Source: JAFAGX01 sp963759875
GTDB taxonomy: Bacteria > Acidobacteriota > Terriglobia > Terriglobales > Acidobacteriaceae
Direction: 5' to 3'
DNA length: 64,000 nucleotides
NCBI GenBank assembly: GCA_963759875.1
Contig: CAVXBB010000015.1
Span: 62,001 to 126,000, forward strand
Position 1 is the stretch's first letter; each line of letters begins with the position of its first letter. The notes beneath the pieces are model-generated. The model ran no database searches and was not told the DNA's origin. It worked only from the letters and a program-made list of their open reading frames with translations. The translations under genes and the position numbers were made by a program. Of this stretch, positions 1-8,991 are shown piece by piece.

Positions 1-1032
1 CGAGTAAGTGAAAACGTGCAGATACGTGAATGGCAGTTCCTCAACCATTCGCCTCGTCGCTTCGAAATCAGCGTCCGATTCGCCAGGAAAACCTACCATC
101 ACATCCGCGCCAAGCGCCGCGCTGGGCATAGCCGCACGAATGCTTTCAATCTTGTCGCGATAGTGCCACGGCCGATATTTGCGGTGCATTCGCCGCAAAA
201 TCCGATCACTTCCCGATTGCATAGGGACATGCGCGTGTTTGGCTATGCGCGGGGATTCCGCGACCAACGAGATCAGTTCGTCGCTCCAATCCATCGGCTC
301 GACCGAACTGATGCGCAGCTTTTCCAATGAAGTCTGCGCCAGAATCGCCTTTACAAGATTTGTGAAGCTCAATTCGCCAGAGTCGATATCTCTGCCCCAT
401 CGCCCGAGATTAATGCCCGAGATAACAACCTCCCGATACCCGGCTTCAACCAGCCCGTTCACTTCTGAAAGAACCCGCGGCAGCAGCAACGATCTGCTAC
501 TGCCTCGAACATAGGGAATCACGCAAAACGAGCAGCGATTGTCGCATCCATCTTGCACCTTCAGGTTCGGCCGAGTGCGCTCGTTGGCAGCCTCGAAAAC
601 CGGAGCGGCCAGCAATTCTGTATGCGCAAAAATATCGGAAACAAAGATCGGCTCCTCATTTTCACTCTTGAGCCGTGCGATTGGTACGAATCCTTGGGTT
701 GAAATTTCCGCCAGCCGATGTTTGTGGGAATTGCCAATCACTTGCGACACCCCCGGAAGCGCGGCAATTTCCTCCGGCGCACGCTGCGCATAACAGCCGG
801 TTACAACAATGTGACAGCCAGGGTTTTCGCGATGAATGCGCCGGATGGCGGCACGTGCGTCCTGGTCGGCGCTCGCGGTTACAGTGCACGTATTCAGAAC
901 CACGATCTGCGCTTGCGAAGCATCCTCGGCGCGCTCCAATCCGCGCTCACGGAATTGCTGTTCAATGGCAGCACCATCCGCCTGGGTAGCGCGGCAACCG
1001 AAGTTCTCAACGTAAAAGCTTCCCACCGCCAT
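1..1032 (-). CDS. mtaB: tRNA (N6-threonylcarbamoyladenosine(37)-C2)-methylthiotransferase MtaB, 3' partial
   Basis: The reading frame is open from an ATG at 1032 to the window edge (344 codons), so the C-terminus is missing. The start gives MAVGSFYVENFGCRAT, the usual N-terminal methylthiotransferase opening with the first cluster cysteine. The radical-SAM cluster CDNRCSFCVIPYVRG (CxxxCxxC) lies near codon 165, and the visible end, HVFTYS, matches the conserved 'LHVFxYS' block of the MiaB/MtaB family. Family members add a methylthio group to t6A37 of ANN-decoding tRNAs using two 4Fe-4S clusters. It is assigned to MtaB rather than MiaB/RimO from overall motif style, so the exact subfamily is an inference. 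The C-terminal TRAM domain would lie outside the window. Confidence 0.9.
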   Translation of the reverse strand, partial: MAVGSFYVENFGCRATQADGAAIEQQFRERGLERAEDASQAQIVVLNTCTVTASADQDARAAIRRIHRENPGCHIVVTGCYAQRAPEEIAALPGVSQVIGNSHKHRLAEISTQGFVPIARLKSENEEPIFVSDIFAHTELLAAPVFEAANERTRPNLKVQDGCDNRCSFCVIPYVRGSSRSLLLPRVLSEVNGLVEAGYREVVISGINLGRWGRDIDSGELSFTNLVKAILAQTSLEKLRISSVEPMDWSDELISLVAESPRIAKHAHVPMQSGSDRILRRMHRKYRPWHYRDKIESIRAAMPSAALGADVMVGFPGESDADFEATRRMVEELPFTYLHVFTYS

Positions 1033-1195
1033 ATGATATGCGAACTATGGATGATGCACCCAATCCGACAAACTATTTCGCGCTCAATACCCCCACAGCT
1101 GTAGTTCGCGCACAAGATTTGTGTATTTTCTGCTGGAACTAAAATTTACAGGTCGTTCATCTTCCTTCGAAATACGGGACTATACTTGACCGAGT

Positions 1196-1696
1196 ATGAG
1201 ATCCAATCACACGAACTCCGGACCAGTTCCGTTACATCAGACACATTCCCCTGTAAAGCGCCGCATCTTGCTGGTGGATGACGACGCAGCCGTGTTGCTC
1301 ACTTTGAAAGCGGTTCTGGAAATGCACCAATTCCAGGTCGATAGCGCGGCATCAAGCGCAGAAGCTTTAGAAAAGCTCGCCTCGAACGTCTATCACATGG
1401 TGATCACAGATGTGCACATGGAGAGTGACACTGCTGGTCTGGAAGTCATCCGCGCTGCGCGTACTCAGCCCTATAGGCCGGCCACAGCGCTTCTAACCGC
1501 TTTTCCACCGCCCGACGCTGATTGGCACCACGGCCAAACTCTTTTCATCAAACCAGTTGGGATGCAGGACCTGTTGCGCCAGATCGAAGCCCTGCTAGTG
1601 CGGCATGAGGACGAGAAGCATTTGCTGGCGATGACAAAACAAGGCAGCAATCACCGGCCCGCGGAAACCCGCGAGCGTCGACGACCTGCCAGCTAA
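1196..1696 (+). CDS. Stand-alone response regulator (REC domain)
   Basis: This 166-aa protein has a single receiver domain at about residues 22-138. The acidic pocket is seen in RILLVDDDAAV, the phospho-acceptor Asp in MVITDVHM, and the conserved Lys in FIKPVG. The last 25 residues are basic and look disordered; no DNA-binding or enzymatic output domain follows. It therefore resembles single-domain regulators that act through protein contacts. No histidine kinase is adjacent. The first ~20 residues are poorly conserved in style and no clear ribosome-binding site precedes the ATG, so the true start could be slightly different. Confidence 0.85.
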   Translation: MRSNHTNSGPVPLHQTHSPVKRRILLVDDDAAVLLTLKAVLEMHQFQVDSAASSAEALEKLASNVYHMVITDVHMESDTAGLEVIRAARTQPYRPATALLTAFPPPDADWHHGQTLFIKPVGMQDLLRQIEALLVRHEDEKHLLAMTKQGSNHRPAETRERRRPAS

Positions 1697-1772
1697 AACG
1701 ATCCGCCAAACAAATTCGCTACAGCACCTTCAGCTAGAGCGCCCTCAGGTGGGCAACTGCCGCTCCAAAGCA

Positions 1773-2081
1773 CTACGCTGACGCTGCAGTTCTTTTGCCC
1801 TGGAAACACTCCCGGCACAAAACCGGACGACCTTGGGTAGGCTTGAATGGGACCGTGGTTTCTTTGCCGCACAGTGAACAAGTGGCACGAGTCTCTACTC
1901 TCCGGAAGCGGGGCTTTTCCGCCACCGCACCCAGCACCGAAACCCGTTTGGCTTTGCAAGTCTTGCAACGCTTCGGCTCGTTTTTAAACTGCTTATCGTG
2001 AAAGAACAACTGTTCGCCCGCTGTGAATACAAAGTCCGTTCCACAGTCAATGCACTTCAGCACTTTGTCCTGGAATTCCAT
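1773..2081 (-). CDS. Double zinc-ribbon protein (CxxC-x17-CxxC type)
   Basis: A 102-aa protein starting MEFQDKVLKC. The first zinc ribbon pairs CIDC with CKTC around a 'FVFTAGEQLFF' core. The second pairs CSLC with CREC exactly 17 residues apart, the arrangement of the CxxC-x17-CxxC family. This start is preferred because AGGGAGAG lies about 8 nt upstream; a longer open frame reaching 2285 has no comparable signal. Such small zinc-ribbon proteins are common in Acidobacteriota and related phyla, but their role is not established. DNA, RNA or protein binding is inferred only from the fold. Confidence 0.8.
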   Translation of the reverse strand: MEFQDKVLKCIDCGTDFVFTAGEQLFFHDKQFKNEPKRCKTCKAKRVSVLGAVAEKPRFRRVETRATCSLCGKETTVPFKPTQGRPVLCRECFQGKRTAASA

Positions 2082-2285
2082 TGAGGATGCTCTCCCTTCA
2101 CCCCAACTGCACACCAAGGCTAGGCGGTCGAGATGGCCGCCGGGCGCAAGAATGCGCAGACCCTTGCTCATCCCCCTCACTGAAACTTCCGAAACGACCC
2201 CTGGATTCGGCCCCACCATGCCAGAAGGGCATGGGCTACATCTATTCGCTGCGTAGTTGCTCAGCTTTACGCAACTCCCCCACAA

Positions 2286-2617
2286 GCAGCGAAAAAAGGA
2301 AGAGGCCGCCGCATCAACTTACGTCGGCCTTCTGATTATTCCTGCGGGCTTTCGAGGAATTTACCGTCTAAACCCTGACTTCTGCCCGGATGAAAACGCC
2401 CCCCGAAACTCGTGCCCTTTTCGGACCCGATAGTTATTGCAAGGTTTAGCCGATAAAGTCAAGCAATTATCTAACTACCGGACGGTTGGTCGCACTTTTG
2501 GCCCCCTCCAGACGGTGGTGGGTCCCTTGACAATAGTTTACATTTGTTACAAGCCCCCTACGCCAATGCGCACCTTGGGCCGGTCTTGGGTTGCCGACAG
2601 ACTGTGCTCAGGATTCG
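2286..2617. other. Intergenic region
   Basis: About 330 nt between the zinc-ribbon gene and the end of TonB receptor 1. No convincing gene is seen. It contains a possible minus-strand terminator near 2292-2330 and AT-rich sequence around 2430-2560 that may hold the promoter of the zinc-ribbon gene, though no clean -35/-10 pair can be defined. Confidence 0.4.
2292..2330 (-). terminator. Possible intrinsic terminator
   Basis: Read on the minus strand, AGGCCG pairs with CGGCCT across a 16-nt loop and is followed by CTTCC and a run of six T. The stem is short. Placement about 300 nt after TonB receptor 1 fits weakly as its terminator. Confidence 0.35.
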
Positions 2618-5600
2618 TTAGAAACTCATCCTCAGCGCCACCTGGACTTGCCGGGGCGGATATGAATTCGTGATCCTGAAAGGACTCGATGGCACCTGGT
2701 AATGTCCGGGATAATAATTGATCCCCAGTTGCTGACTTATTTTGGAGAAATACGCGGTGTCGCTCTCCAGTCCGTCCTCTGTAATCGTAACTAAGCCATT
2801 ATCCCGGTTAAATAAATTGAACGATTCCCCAATCAGATCCACTTTCAGCCGGTCACGAACATACAGTCGGCGAGTGAGCCGCAGATCCATGGAGGCATAG
2901 TCTGGCCCCAAAAAGGAATTTCGTGCGGTACCGGGAAGCCGGTCATTCATGTCATTGCCATCCTGGTTGGGATCACCAGTGACCGTCAAATTCACCGGCC
3001 GCCCGCTGCCAAAGGTGTAAACGCCCGCCAGCTTCCAATCATCAAAGATTTTTCCCAATATCTCTTGCCCACGATGAAATGGCCGCGGCTCCGCGATCCA
3101 TGAGAAAACGAATCTTTGGCGCTGGTCGGTCACGCTGTTGCCGCGTTCTGCCGTGGGCGCGTAAGAATTTTGCACAAGTGCCGGACGCCCCGCCACCAGC
3201 GCATCTTGGCCATCATCGATTGCATGTGCAAATGTGTAGGCGAGCCGGAAGTAAACGCCGCTCGTCATCTGCCGCCGAATGGATAACGTCCCGCCGTGGT
3301 ACACGCTCGACGCCGCGCTCTCGAAAACATCGATTGCGCCAAGCTGCGGGATCGGGCGCGCCAGCGGATTAATGCACGGAGGCCACGGGCAAGTAAACGA
3401 TGGAATCATCTGCCAGGTGGAGAACGATTGAACGTCGTAATACGTTCCGAGGAAATTCACTCCCGAACTGTCGTAAACCGGATATTGCACATTGATCGGT
3501 GGCGGCAGATTGACATCCCGAGCGCGAATCAAATCGATGCCATGAACATACATATAAGAGGCACCCACGGCGATTCTATGGGCCACCTCCCGTTCCATGC
3601 TCAGGCTGGCCTGCTCAACTTTCGGCGTTTTGAAATTTGGTGAGAAAGAGGAAATACCCGCGCTCGCGAATTGTGCCAGATTCCTGGGCAGCGGACATGA
3701 GGAACTGTCAACTGGACAATTCACCGCTGGATTTGGGTACTTCGGGAATACCTGGTGATCGTAGTAATCCGAATTATCCAAAAACAGATTCTGTGATGAG
3801 ATTCCATTATCGGTCGCAATCGTGGATGTGTAGATCTGTGGAATCCGCGTGTAAAACCACCCATATCCGGCGCGGATGACTAGCGGCTTCTTGTCCCCAA
3901 CGGAGTATGCCCAGCCCACACGCGGTGCGAAGTCGTAGGGTTCATAGGGAACTTTTCCGGAATCCGGCCAAAGAGGATTTGTGAGCAGGCCTTTGCGCGT
4001 GAACGTCTGCAAGTCATAGCGTGCGCCAAGACTCAGCGCCAGATGACTCGTCACGCGAATCGAATCCTGCAAGAAGCCCGCGTATTCATTCGTGTCGGGA
4101 TGCGATACAGCCGTCCCGAAGTTCTGAATGTAGTATTTCGGAACTTGGTGCGCATAGGCCCGCAGCGACGTCAATTCCAGACCAGCTTCCATCGGAGCGA
4201 AGGTGAACGGGTTCACTTTGATCGGATCGAAAATGTATTCACCGCCGGATTGGGATGGGAAGAAATCGTAAATCCAGGTCAGCAACGCATCTCCCCCGAA
4301 CTTCCATGAATTGCGACGCCCCTCCATGCTGATCGTTTCGGTTACATGCAGCCGGTGTTCACGCGTCTGCCGAGGCAAAATCGAGGAACGCCCAAAGCCA
4401 TCGATCACATCGGTAATCCGCGTGAGCGGATCAGTGCTGTTGCTGCTGGATTTCTGCAGATCACGTGAGAACTGTGCTCGCAGATGACTGACGAACCTCC
4501 AGGAAAGCGCACTGGTTAAGGAGAGGGAAGCGCTTTCAGTCGCGACCTGCTCTTGTCCATTGTCGCTGGTGCCGAATGTCGTCAACGGACTCGCCGGATC
4601 AAGAAAGACATTATTCTGTCCCCAATATCGCGACGTACTCACGCGTGCCGATAGTGACTCATGTGGCGTGAGCGCGGTGTCGAATTTGAAAAAACCCGCG
4701 TTTCCCAGCATGCGCGCGGGATAAGAACCGGCAACGCCGTTGAGCTGGTTTGCGGTTGCGAATACCAGCCCCATGTCGCTGTTTTCATAATCGCCCGGCG
4801 AGAAAGGCCCTTGTGCCGGTTGAGGAATTATCTGTGAGCCGCCGTTCAGAAACCGCACCACGATTGGAGACCGGAAAATGTGCTGGTCGAATCCAGCAAA
4901 GAAAAATGTCCGATTGCGCTGAATCGGCCCTCCCAAAGTGAACCCGAATTGCTGCTGCTGGTCATTGGGTTTGAAATCCAGGTACGGATGCGTCGCTCCA
5001 AAGCTACTGTCGCGAAGGTAGTAAAAATCACTGCCATGCAGCTGATTTGATCCGGATTTGGTGACTACATTGACCACCGCGCCCCCGGAGCGTCCCAATT
5101 CAGCGCCGTACGTATTCGATGAGACCCGGAACTCCTGCACAACTTCGTTGGAAAACTGGTATGGCGCACGATAACGGCCTCGCGCCTCTGAAAAAAAAGC
5201 ATTGTTATTGTCCGTCCCATCCACCAGATAGCTGGTCTGAAATCCGCGAATTCCGCCAAACGCCAAGTCCCCATTCGACGCCGAAGTCATCCCGCGCGGA
5301 TCCTGCGTTACCCCCGGTGTCAGAAGAGCCAGGTCGGTGAAACGTCGTCCCTCAAGTGGCAGTTCCTCGATTGCCCGGGTGTCTAGCCAGGAGGATACCG
5401 TTGTTGCTTGTGTGTCCACAGTCGGCGGCTCGCCAGAAACCGTGATCGATTCTTTTGCTCCCGCAACGCTCAGTTTGAATTGCAGCTCAGTCACACCGCC
5501 CACTGCAACCTGCAGACTGGGTGTAACCTGCGCAGACATTGCAATGGCCGTAGCTCGCGCCGAATATTCTCCCGGCGGAAGTAGGTCAAAGGCAAACCGG

Positions 5601-5860
5601 CCCTGCAGATCCGTCGCCATGGAATAGCGGAATCCCGTCCCAATATTAATGAGCACGACAGTTGCATTGGGAATGGCGCTTCCTGTCGCGTCTAGAACCG
5701 CGCCATTGACGGCACCGGTTGAGGCATCCTGCGCAAAAGCGGTTGAGAGGATCAGCAGAAATATCGCAGCTAACGTGGTGGAGGCGACCGTTACTGTGTG
5801 CGATCGCGACGCTGGCAGCAAACTTTCAAAGGGCAAGCACGACGAGCTGTGGCACGCCAT
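2618..5860 (-). CDS. TonB-dependent receptor, Oar-like (receptor 1)
   Basis: A 1080-aa outer-membrane protein. A signal peptide ends near residue 44 (STAFAQ). It is followed by a carboxypeptidase-regulatory-like beta-sandwich (about 47-130: GAVLDATGSAIPNATV), a plug region (about 150-280, with NVVTKSGSNQLHG) and a long beta-barrel ending in ALRMSF, where the terminal Phe is the usual outer-membrane assembly signal. This is the architecture of the large Oar-like receptors amplified in Acidobacteriota, usually linked to uptake of large substrates such as glycans. No SusD, glycoside hydrolase or TonB/ExbB gene is adjacent, so the substrate is unknown. A second receptor of the same class lies at 18034-21711. 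Confidence 0.9.
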   Translation of the reverse strand: MACHSSSCLPFESLLPASRSHTVTVASTTLAAIFLLILSTAFAQDASTGAVNGAVLDATGSAIPNATVVLINIGTGFRYSMATDLQGRFAFDLLPPGEYSARATAIAMSAQVTPSLQVAVGGVTELQFKLSVAGAKESITVSGEPPTVDTQATTVSSWLDTRAIEELPLEGRRFTDLALLTPGVTQDPRGMTSASNGDLAFGGIRGFQTSYLVDGTDNNNAFFSEARGRYRAPYQFSNEVVQEFRVSSNTYGAELGRSGGAVVNVVTKSGSNQLHGSDFYYLRDSSFGATHPYLDFKPNDQQQQFGFTLGGPIQRNRTFFFAGFDQHIFRSPIVVRFLNGGSQIIPQPAQGPFSPGDYENSDMGLVFATANQLNGVAGSYPARMLGNAGFFKFDTALTPHESLSARVSTSRYWGQNNVFLDPASPLTTFGTSDNGQEQVATESASLSLTSALSWRFVSHLRAQFSRDLQKSSSNSTDPLTRITDVIDGFGRSSILPRQTREHRLHVTETISMEGRRNSWKFGGDALLTWIYDFFPSQSGGEYIFDPIKVNPFTFAPMEAGLELTSLRAYAHQVPKYYIQNFGTAVSHPDTNEYAGFLQDSIRVTSHLALSLGARYDLQTFTRKGLLTNPLWPDSGKVPYEPYDFAPRVGWAYSVGDKKPLVIRAGYGWFYTRIPQIYTSTIATDNGISSQNLFLDNSDYYDHQVFPKYPNPAVNCPVDSSSCPLPRNLAQFASAGISSFSPNFKTPKVEQASLSMEREVAHRIAVGASYMYVHGIDLIRARDVNLPPPINVQYPVYDSSGVNFLGTYYDVQSFSTWQMIPSFTCPWPPCINPLARPIPQLGAIDVFESAASSVYHGGTLSIRRQMTSGVYFRLAYTFAHAIDDGQDALVAGRPALVQNSYAPTAERGNSVTDQRQRFVFSWIAEPRPFHRGQEILGKIFDDWKLAGVYTFGSGRPVNLTVTGDPNQDGNDMNDRLPGTARNSFLGPDYASMDLRLTRRLYVRDRLKVDLIGESFNLFNRDNGLVTITEDGLESDTAYFSKISQQLGINYYPGHYQVPSSPFRITNSYPPRQVQVALRMSF

Positions 5861-5911
5861 AAGGTTTCCATCCGCGAACGGAATGTTATGAACGGCCCAG
5901 CCTTAACGGGA

Positions 5912-5937
5912 GACATCCCCTCATATAGCAGGATGTC
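5912..5937. promoter_or_regulatory. Inverted repeat upstream of TonB receptor 1
   Basis: GACATCC (5912-5918) and GGATGTC (5931-5937) form a perfect 7-bp inverted repeat with a 12-nt spacer, 52-78 nt upstream of the receptor start. On the minus strand one arm overlaps a TTGACA, so it could be an operator over a -35 box or an RNA hairpin. No good -10 box is seen at the right spacing. Confidence 0.3.
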
Positions 5938-6052
5938 AATATTGGGGTCTGTGAGGGCGGACACTGTTTGATGAAAATGTTCCCAGGACGGGAATGCAGG
6001 AGTTCTATGGCACCTGATTTGTCGCTGCCATTATCGGGCTGGCTTGAGGCAT

Positions 6053-6739
6053 TTAGCCAGCGTTCAGTTTCTGCTGAACAAACTCCTCAACCTGTTTGAG
6101 GACCTCGTCTTCCGACATACTCGTCGAATCGAGCACCAGCGCATCCGGCGCGGCCACCAGCGGCGATACCGCCCGCGTTCTGTCACGTTTGTCCCGCATA
6201 CGCAGTTCGGCTGCCGTCATCTCCGCCGCGGTCCCGCGCAGATCCTGCTGCCGCAAGCGCCGCTGTTCGCGGATAACCGGATCGGCGTCAAGAAAGATTT
6301 TCACGTCGGCATTGGGAAAAACTTTGCTTCCGATGTCGCGGCCTTCCATCACCACCCCTCCGCCAGCGCCCATCTCCTGCTGGCGCGCAACCATCCACTC
6401 CCGCACCTTGGGATGAACCGACACCCGCGACGCCGCTTCGGTCACATCGGTTTCGCGAATTCGCCGCGTAACATCCTGCCCGTTCAGCAAAACCCGGTTG
6501 CCGCTCGCAGCCGGTTCGAGTTCTATGCGCGAATCCTGCGCCAGTTTTAGCAGAGCATCTTCATCTTCAAACGATTTGTCCGTGAGGATCGCCTTTAGGG
6601 CCAGCGCACGATACATCGCCCCGCTCTCCAGATTCGTGTATCCCAACTTGCGTGCCAGCCGCGAAGCAATCGTGCTCTTGCCGGCTCCGGCCGGGCCGTC
6701 GATGGCAATAATCAATTTGCGGGATGGATCGTCGTTCAT
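6053..6739 (-). CDS. cmk: Cytidylate kinase
   Basis: A 228-aa P-loop kinase that phosphorylates CMP and dCMP with ATP. The Walker A loop is IDGPAGAGKST near residues 13-23. The CMP-binding segment LESGAMYRALAL follows, and the lid/late motifs include MEGRDIGSKVFPNA and 'FLDAD'. Length and motif order are typical. The start MNDDPSRKLIIAIDG puts the P-loop at the usual distance from the N-terminus. Upstream is a 326-nt non-coding gap, so it is probably transcribed alone. Confidence 0.95.
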   Translation of the reverse strand: MNDDPSRKLIIAIDGPAGAGKSTIASRLARKLGYTNLESGAMYRALALKAILTDKSFEDEDALLKLAQDSRIELEPAASGNRVLLNGQDVTRRIRETDVTEAASRVSVHPKVREWMVARQQEMGAGGGVVMEGRDIGSKVFPNADVKIFLDADPVIREQRRLRQQDLRGTAAEMTAAELRMRDKRDRTRAVSPLVAAPDALVLDSTSMSEDEVLKQVEEFVQQKLNAG

Positions 6740-7065
6740 CCGGAGAAGAAACGATTGTACACGGAGGTACGCTGCAGAAGCCGTGAACGTCAGGTTTCCT
6801 GAAAGGCTCCGAGTTGCTCATTTCTGAGTGGAATATGGCGTCATTCCGCGCACTGGAATTTTCTACCGGAGCAAAGGATCTGTGGTCGAGGTTAGTCTAC
6901 ATCAGTCGCCGACTCTGCCGTTTCATAAACGAGAGCAGTCAATAACCGCGCGATTCGTCCTCCGGCTGAAATGCGCCGGAGTTCGGAATGACAGTTCTAG
7001 AGGAAAGGCTTGGCTGCGTACACGGGCTGCCAAAGACCCAGCGGGCAACAACAGACGGTATCGGT
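6740..7065. other. Intergenic region with a half repeat
   Basis: No gene is supported. GGAATGAC at 6985-6992 is the reverse complement of the GTCATTCC edge found in the dispersed intergenic repeats of this window and may be a decayed copy. Otherwise nothing is recognised. Confidence 0.35.
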
Positions 7066-7890
7066 TTAGGCCATAACTTGCGGTGTGGCCTCGAGCAAGC
7101 TCTTGGTGTAAGCATTCTGGGGCCGCTCTGTGACGTCCGCCGTCAATCCAACCTCAACGATCTTGCCGCGATACATCACGGCAATTTGCGTTGCCAGATA
7201 GCGCACCACCGGCATGGAGTGCGAGATGAAGAGATATGTCAAGCCGAAATCGCGCTGCAGTTGCGCCATCAGGTTTACGATTTGTGCCCCGACGCTGACA
7301 TCGAGCGCCGAGACCGGCTCATCGGCCACAATAAATTTCGGATGCAGAGCCAGCGCCCGCGCAATGCCAATCCGCTGACGCTGTCCGCCGCTGAACTCGT
7401 GTGGAAAGCGTCCGCTCGCAGATTCATCCAGCCCGACCGCCTTTAGCAACTCACTGATCCGCGTGCGCTGCGCGGCAGAACTCATACTGCTTCCGTTCTC
7501 ACCACCATGGATTCGCAGCGGCTCGGAGATAATCTGCCCCACTCGCATGCGCGGATCAAGCGAGCCAAAGGGATCTTGAAAAATAATCTGCATGTCGCGC
7601 CGGAGTGCGCGCATTTCCCAAGCGTTGGCATCGAGCAGATGCTTGTTTTGATAAAGGATCGAGCCCGACGTGGGCTCGATCAATCTCAGAATCAGCCGGC
7701 CGAGCGTGCTCTTGCCTGATCCCGATTCGCCTACCAGTCCGAGAGTTTCTCCCGTTTCAATGCTCAGCGATACATCGTCAACCGCGCGAATCTCGCCTTT
7801 GGCACTCCCGCCAAATATCGATTCGCCCAGCGGAAATACTTTCGTCAGATTGCGAACTTCGAGCAGGGGCACAGAAGATACTAACAGCAC
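7066..7890 (-). CDS. Oligopeptide/dipeptide ABC transporter ATP-binding protein (OppF/DppF-like)
   Basis: A 274-aa ATPase. Walker A is GESGSGKST (about residue 54), the Q-loop is IIFQDPFGSLDPRM, the signature is FSGGQRQRIGIARAL and Walker B is FIVADEPVSALD, followed by the switch His in FISHSM. This belongs to the peptide/nickel importer ATPase family, which normally works with a second ATPase, two permeases and a binding protein. None of these is in the window, so it is an orphan here. The usual C-terminal zinc/cysteine-containing oligopeptide extension is short or absent. It lies 93 nt after the DMT transporter on the same strand. Confidence 0.88.
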   Translation of the reverse strand: MLLVSSVPLLEVRNLTKVFPLGESIFGGSAKGEIRAVDDVSLSIETGETLGLVGESGSGKSTLGRLILRLIEPTSGSILYQNKHLLDANAWEMRALRRDMQIIFQDPFGSLDPRMRVGQIISEPLRIHGGENGSSMSSAAQRTRISELLKAVGLDESASGRFPHEFSGGQRQRIGIARALALHPKFIVADEPVSALDVSVGAQIVNLMAQLQRDFGLTYLFISHSMPVVRYLATQIAVMYRGKIVEVGLTADVTERPQNAYTKSLLEATPQVMA

Positions 7891-7983
7891 CCATACTGCC
7901 GCTGTCGCGGCTGCTCCCAGCGTGCTCTCGTGCGTTAAATCGCGTGTGCGGACGCAATCGGAAGACTCGGCAAGATGCCCGCG

Positions 7984-8829
7984 CTACTGTGCAGCGATCA
8001 TCGGCACCGCCAGTAATGCCGCGAACATGCCGACCGCTTTCCAACGTGTGAAATGCTCGTGAAGCACCACGCGGGCGAGCAATACCGTTACCGCCGGATA
8101 GAGTGAGGTCAGCACAACCGCTGAGTCCAGTCGTCCCGTCTGGGTAGCTCGGATGAAAAGTGCGGTTCCGGAAACGTCCAGACAACCTGCCAGCATTCCC
8201 CACAACACTCCTGACCGCGTGATCGCTCGGAAGTTCCGTTGCAGCAAAACAATCGAACCAGTCACCGCCAGCGCACCGGTTCGGGAGAAGACCGCCAGCC
8301 ACAACGCTGACCCGTCTTTCGCCTGCGAAATACACAGGTAAAATCCAGCGAATCCAACGCCTGCGATTACTGCCAGCCCAATGCCTTCAGCGCCGCTGCC
8401 ATCCTCCGTCCGAGAGATTAGCCAGATGCCCATCGCCGCCAGCACGAAACCGGTAATATGAACCGCGCTCGGCATGCCTTCGGTCGTCATTGCGAAAATC
8501 GTCGGAATCGCCGCGCCCAAGACCGCCGCAACTGGCGCAGTAAGTCCCATCCTGCCCGTCGCCAGCGCGCGATAGAAAAGTGCCAGGGCGCCACCACCCG
8601 ACATACCGCCTGCAACTGCCCACATAATGCTGCTCTCGGAAGGGAACTGCGCATGCGTAACCGGCGCGAGAACCAGCATTAATACCAGACCACTCATGTG
8701 GGCAATTGTGGTGAGGAGAAATGCGTTTGCTCGCCGCGCTGCATACCCTCCCAGAAAATCGCTCGTCCCCCAAGCAAACACGGCAGCCAAGCTGAACGTG
8801 GTGGGCACGAATTCGCCTGCAATGGCCAT
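7984..8829 (-). CDS. EamA/DMT-superfamily transporter
   Basis: A 281-aa integral membrane protein with about ten hydrophobic segments in two tandem EamA repeats, the architecture of the drug/metabolite transporter superfamily. Family members export amino acids, metabolites or drugs by antiport; the substrate cannot be read from sequence. The motif WGTSDFLGGYAARR early in the first repeat and 'AVLGAAIPTIFA' fit the family. It may be co-transcribed with the downstream ABC ATPase, but the two are not known partners. Confidence 0.82.
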   Translation of the reverse strand: MAIAGEFVPTTFSLAAVFAWGTSDFLGGYAARRANAFLLTTIAHMSGLVLMLVLAPVTHAQFPSESSIMWAVAGGMSGGGALALFYRALATGRMGLTAPVAAVLGAAIPTIFAMTTEGMPSAVHITGFVLAAMGIWLISRTEDGSGAEGIGLAVIAGVGFAGFYLCISQAKDGSALWLAVFSRTGALAVTGSIVLLQRNFRAITRSGVLWGMLAGCLDVSGTALFIRATQTGRLDSAVVLTSLYPAVTVLLARVVLHEHFTRWKAVGMFAALLAVPMIAAQ

Positions 8830-8906
8830 CCTGTTCGCTCAGAAATAATTGAGATTACCATGCAGATGAATCCCGAGGCCCCGCGCTTTCACCAGCGGGG
8901 CGAGAG

Positions 8907-8936
8907 CCTGCCCTGAGCGAAGTCGAAGGGGATCTG
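8907..8936. repeat. Dispersed intergenic repeat, copy 1
   Basis: CCTGAGCGAAGTCGAAGG followed by GGATCT between the DMT transporter and mfd. It shares its edges with copies at 21917, 25328, 29827 and 39884. Confidence 0.5.
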
Positions 8937-8991
8937 GCGTGGGACTTATCACAGTGGAGAAGACATTTCGCAACGCCCAGTCGATAACAAC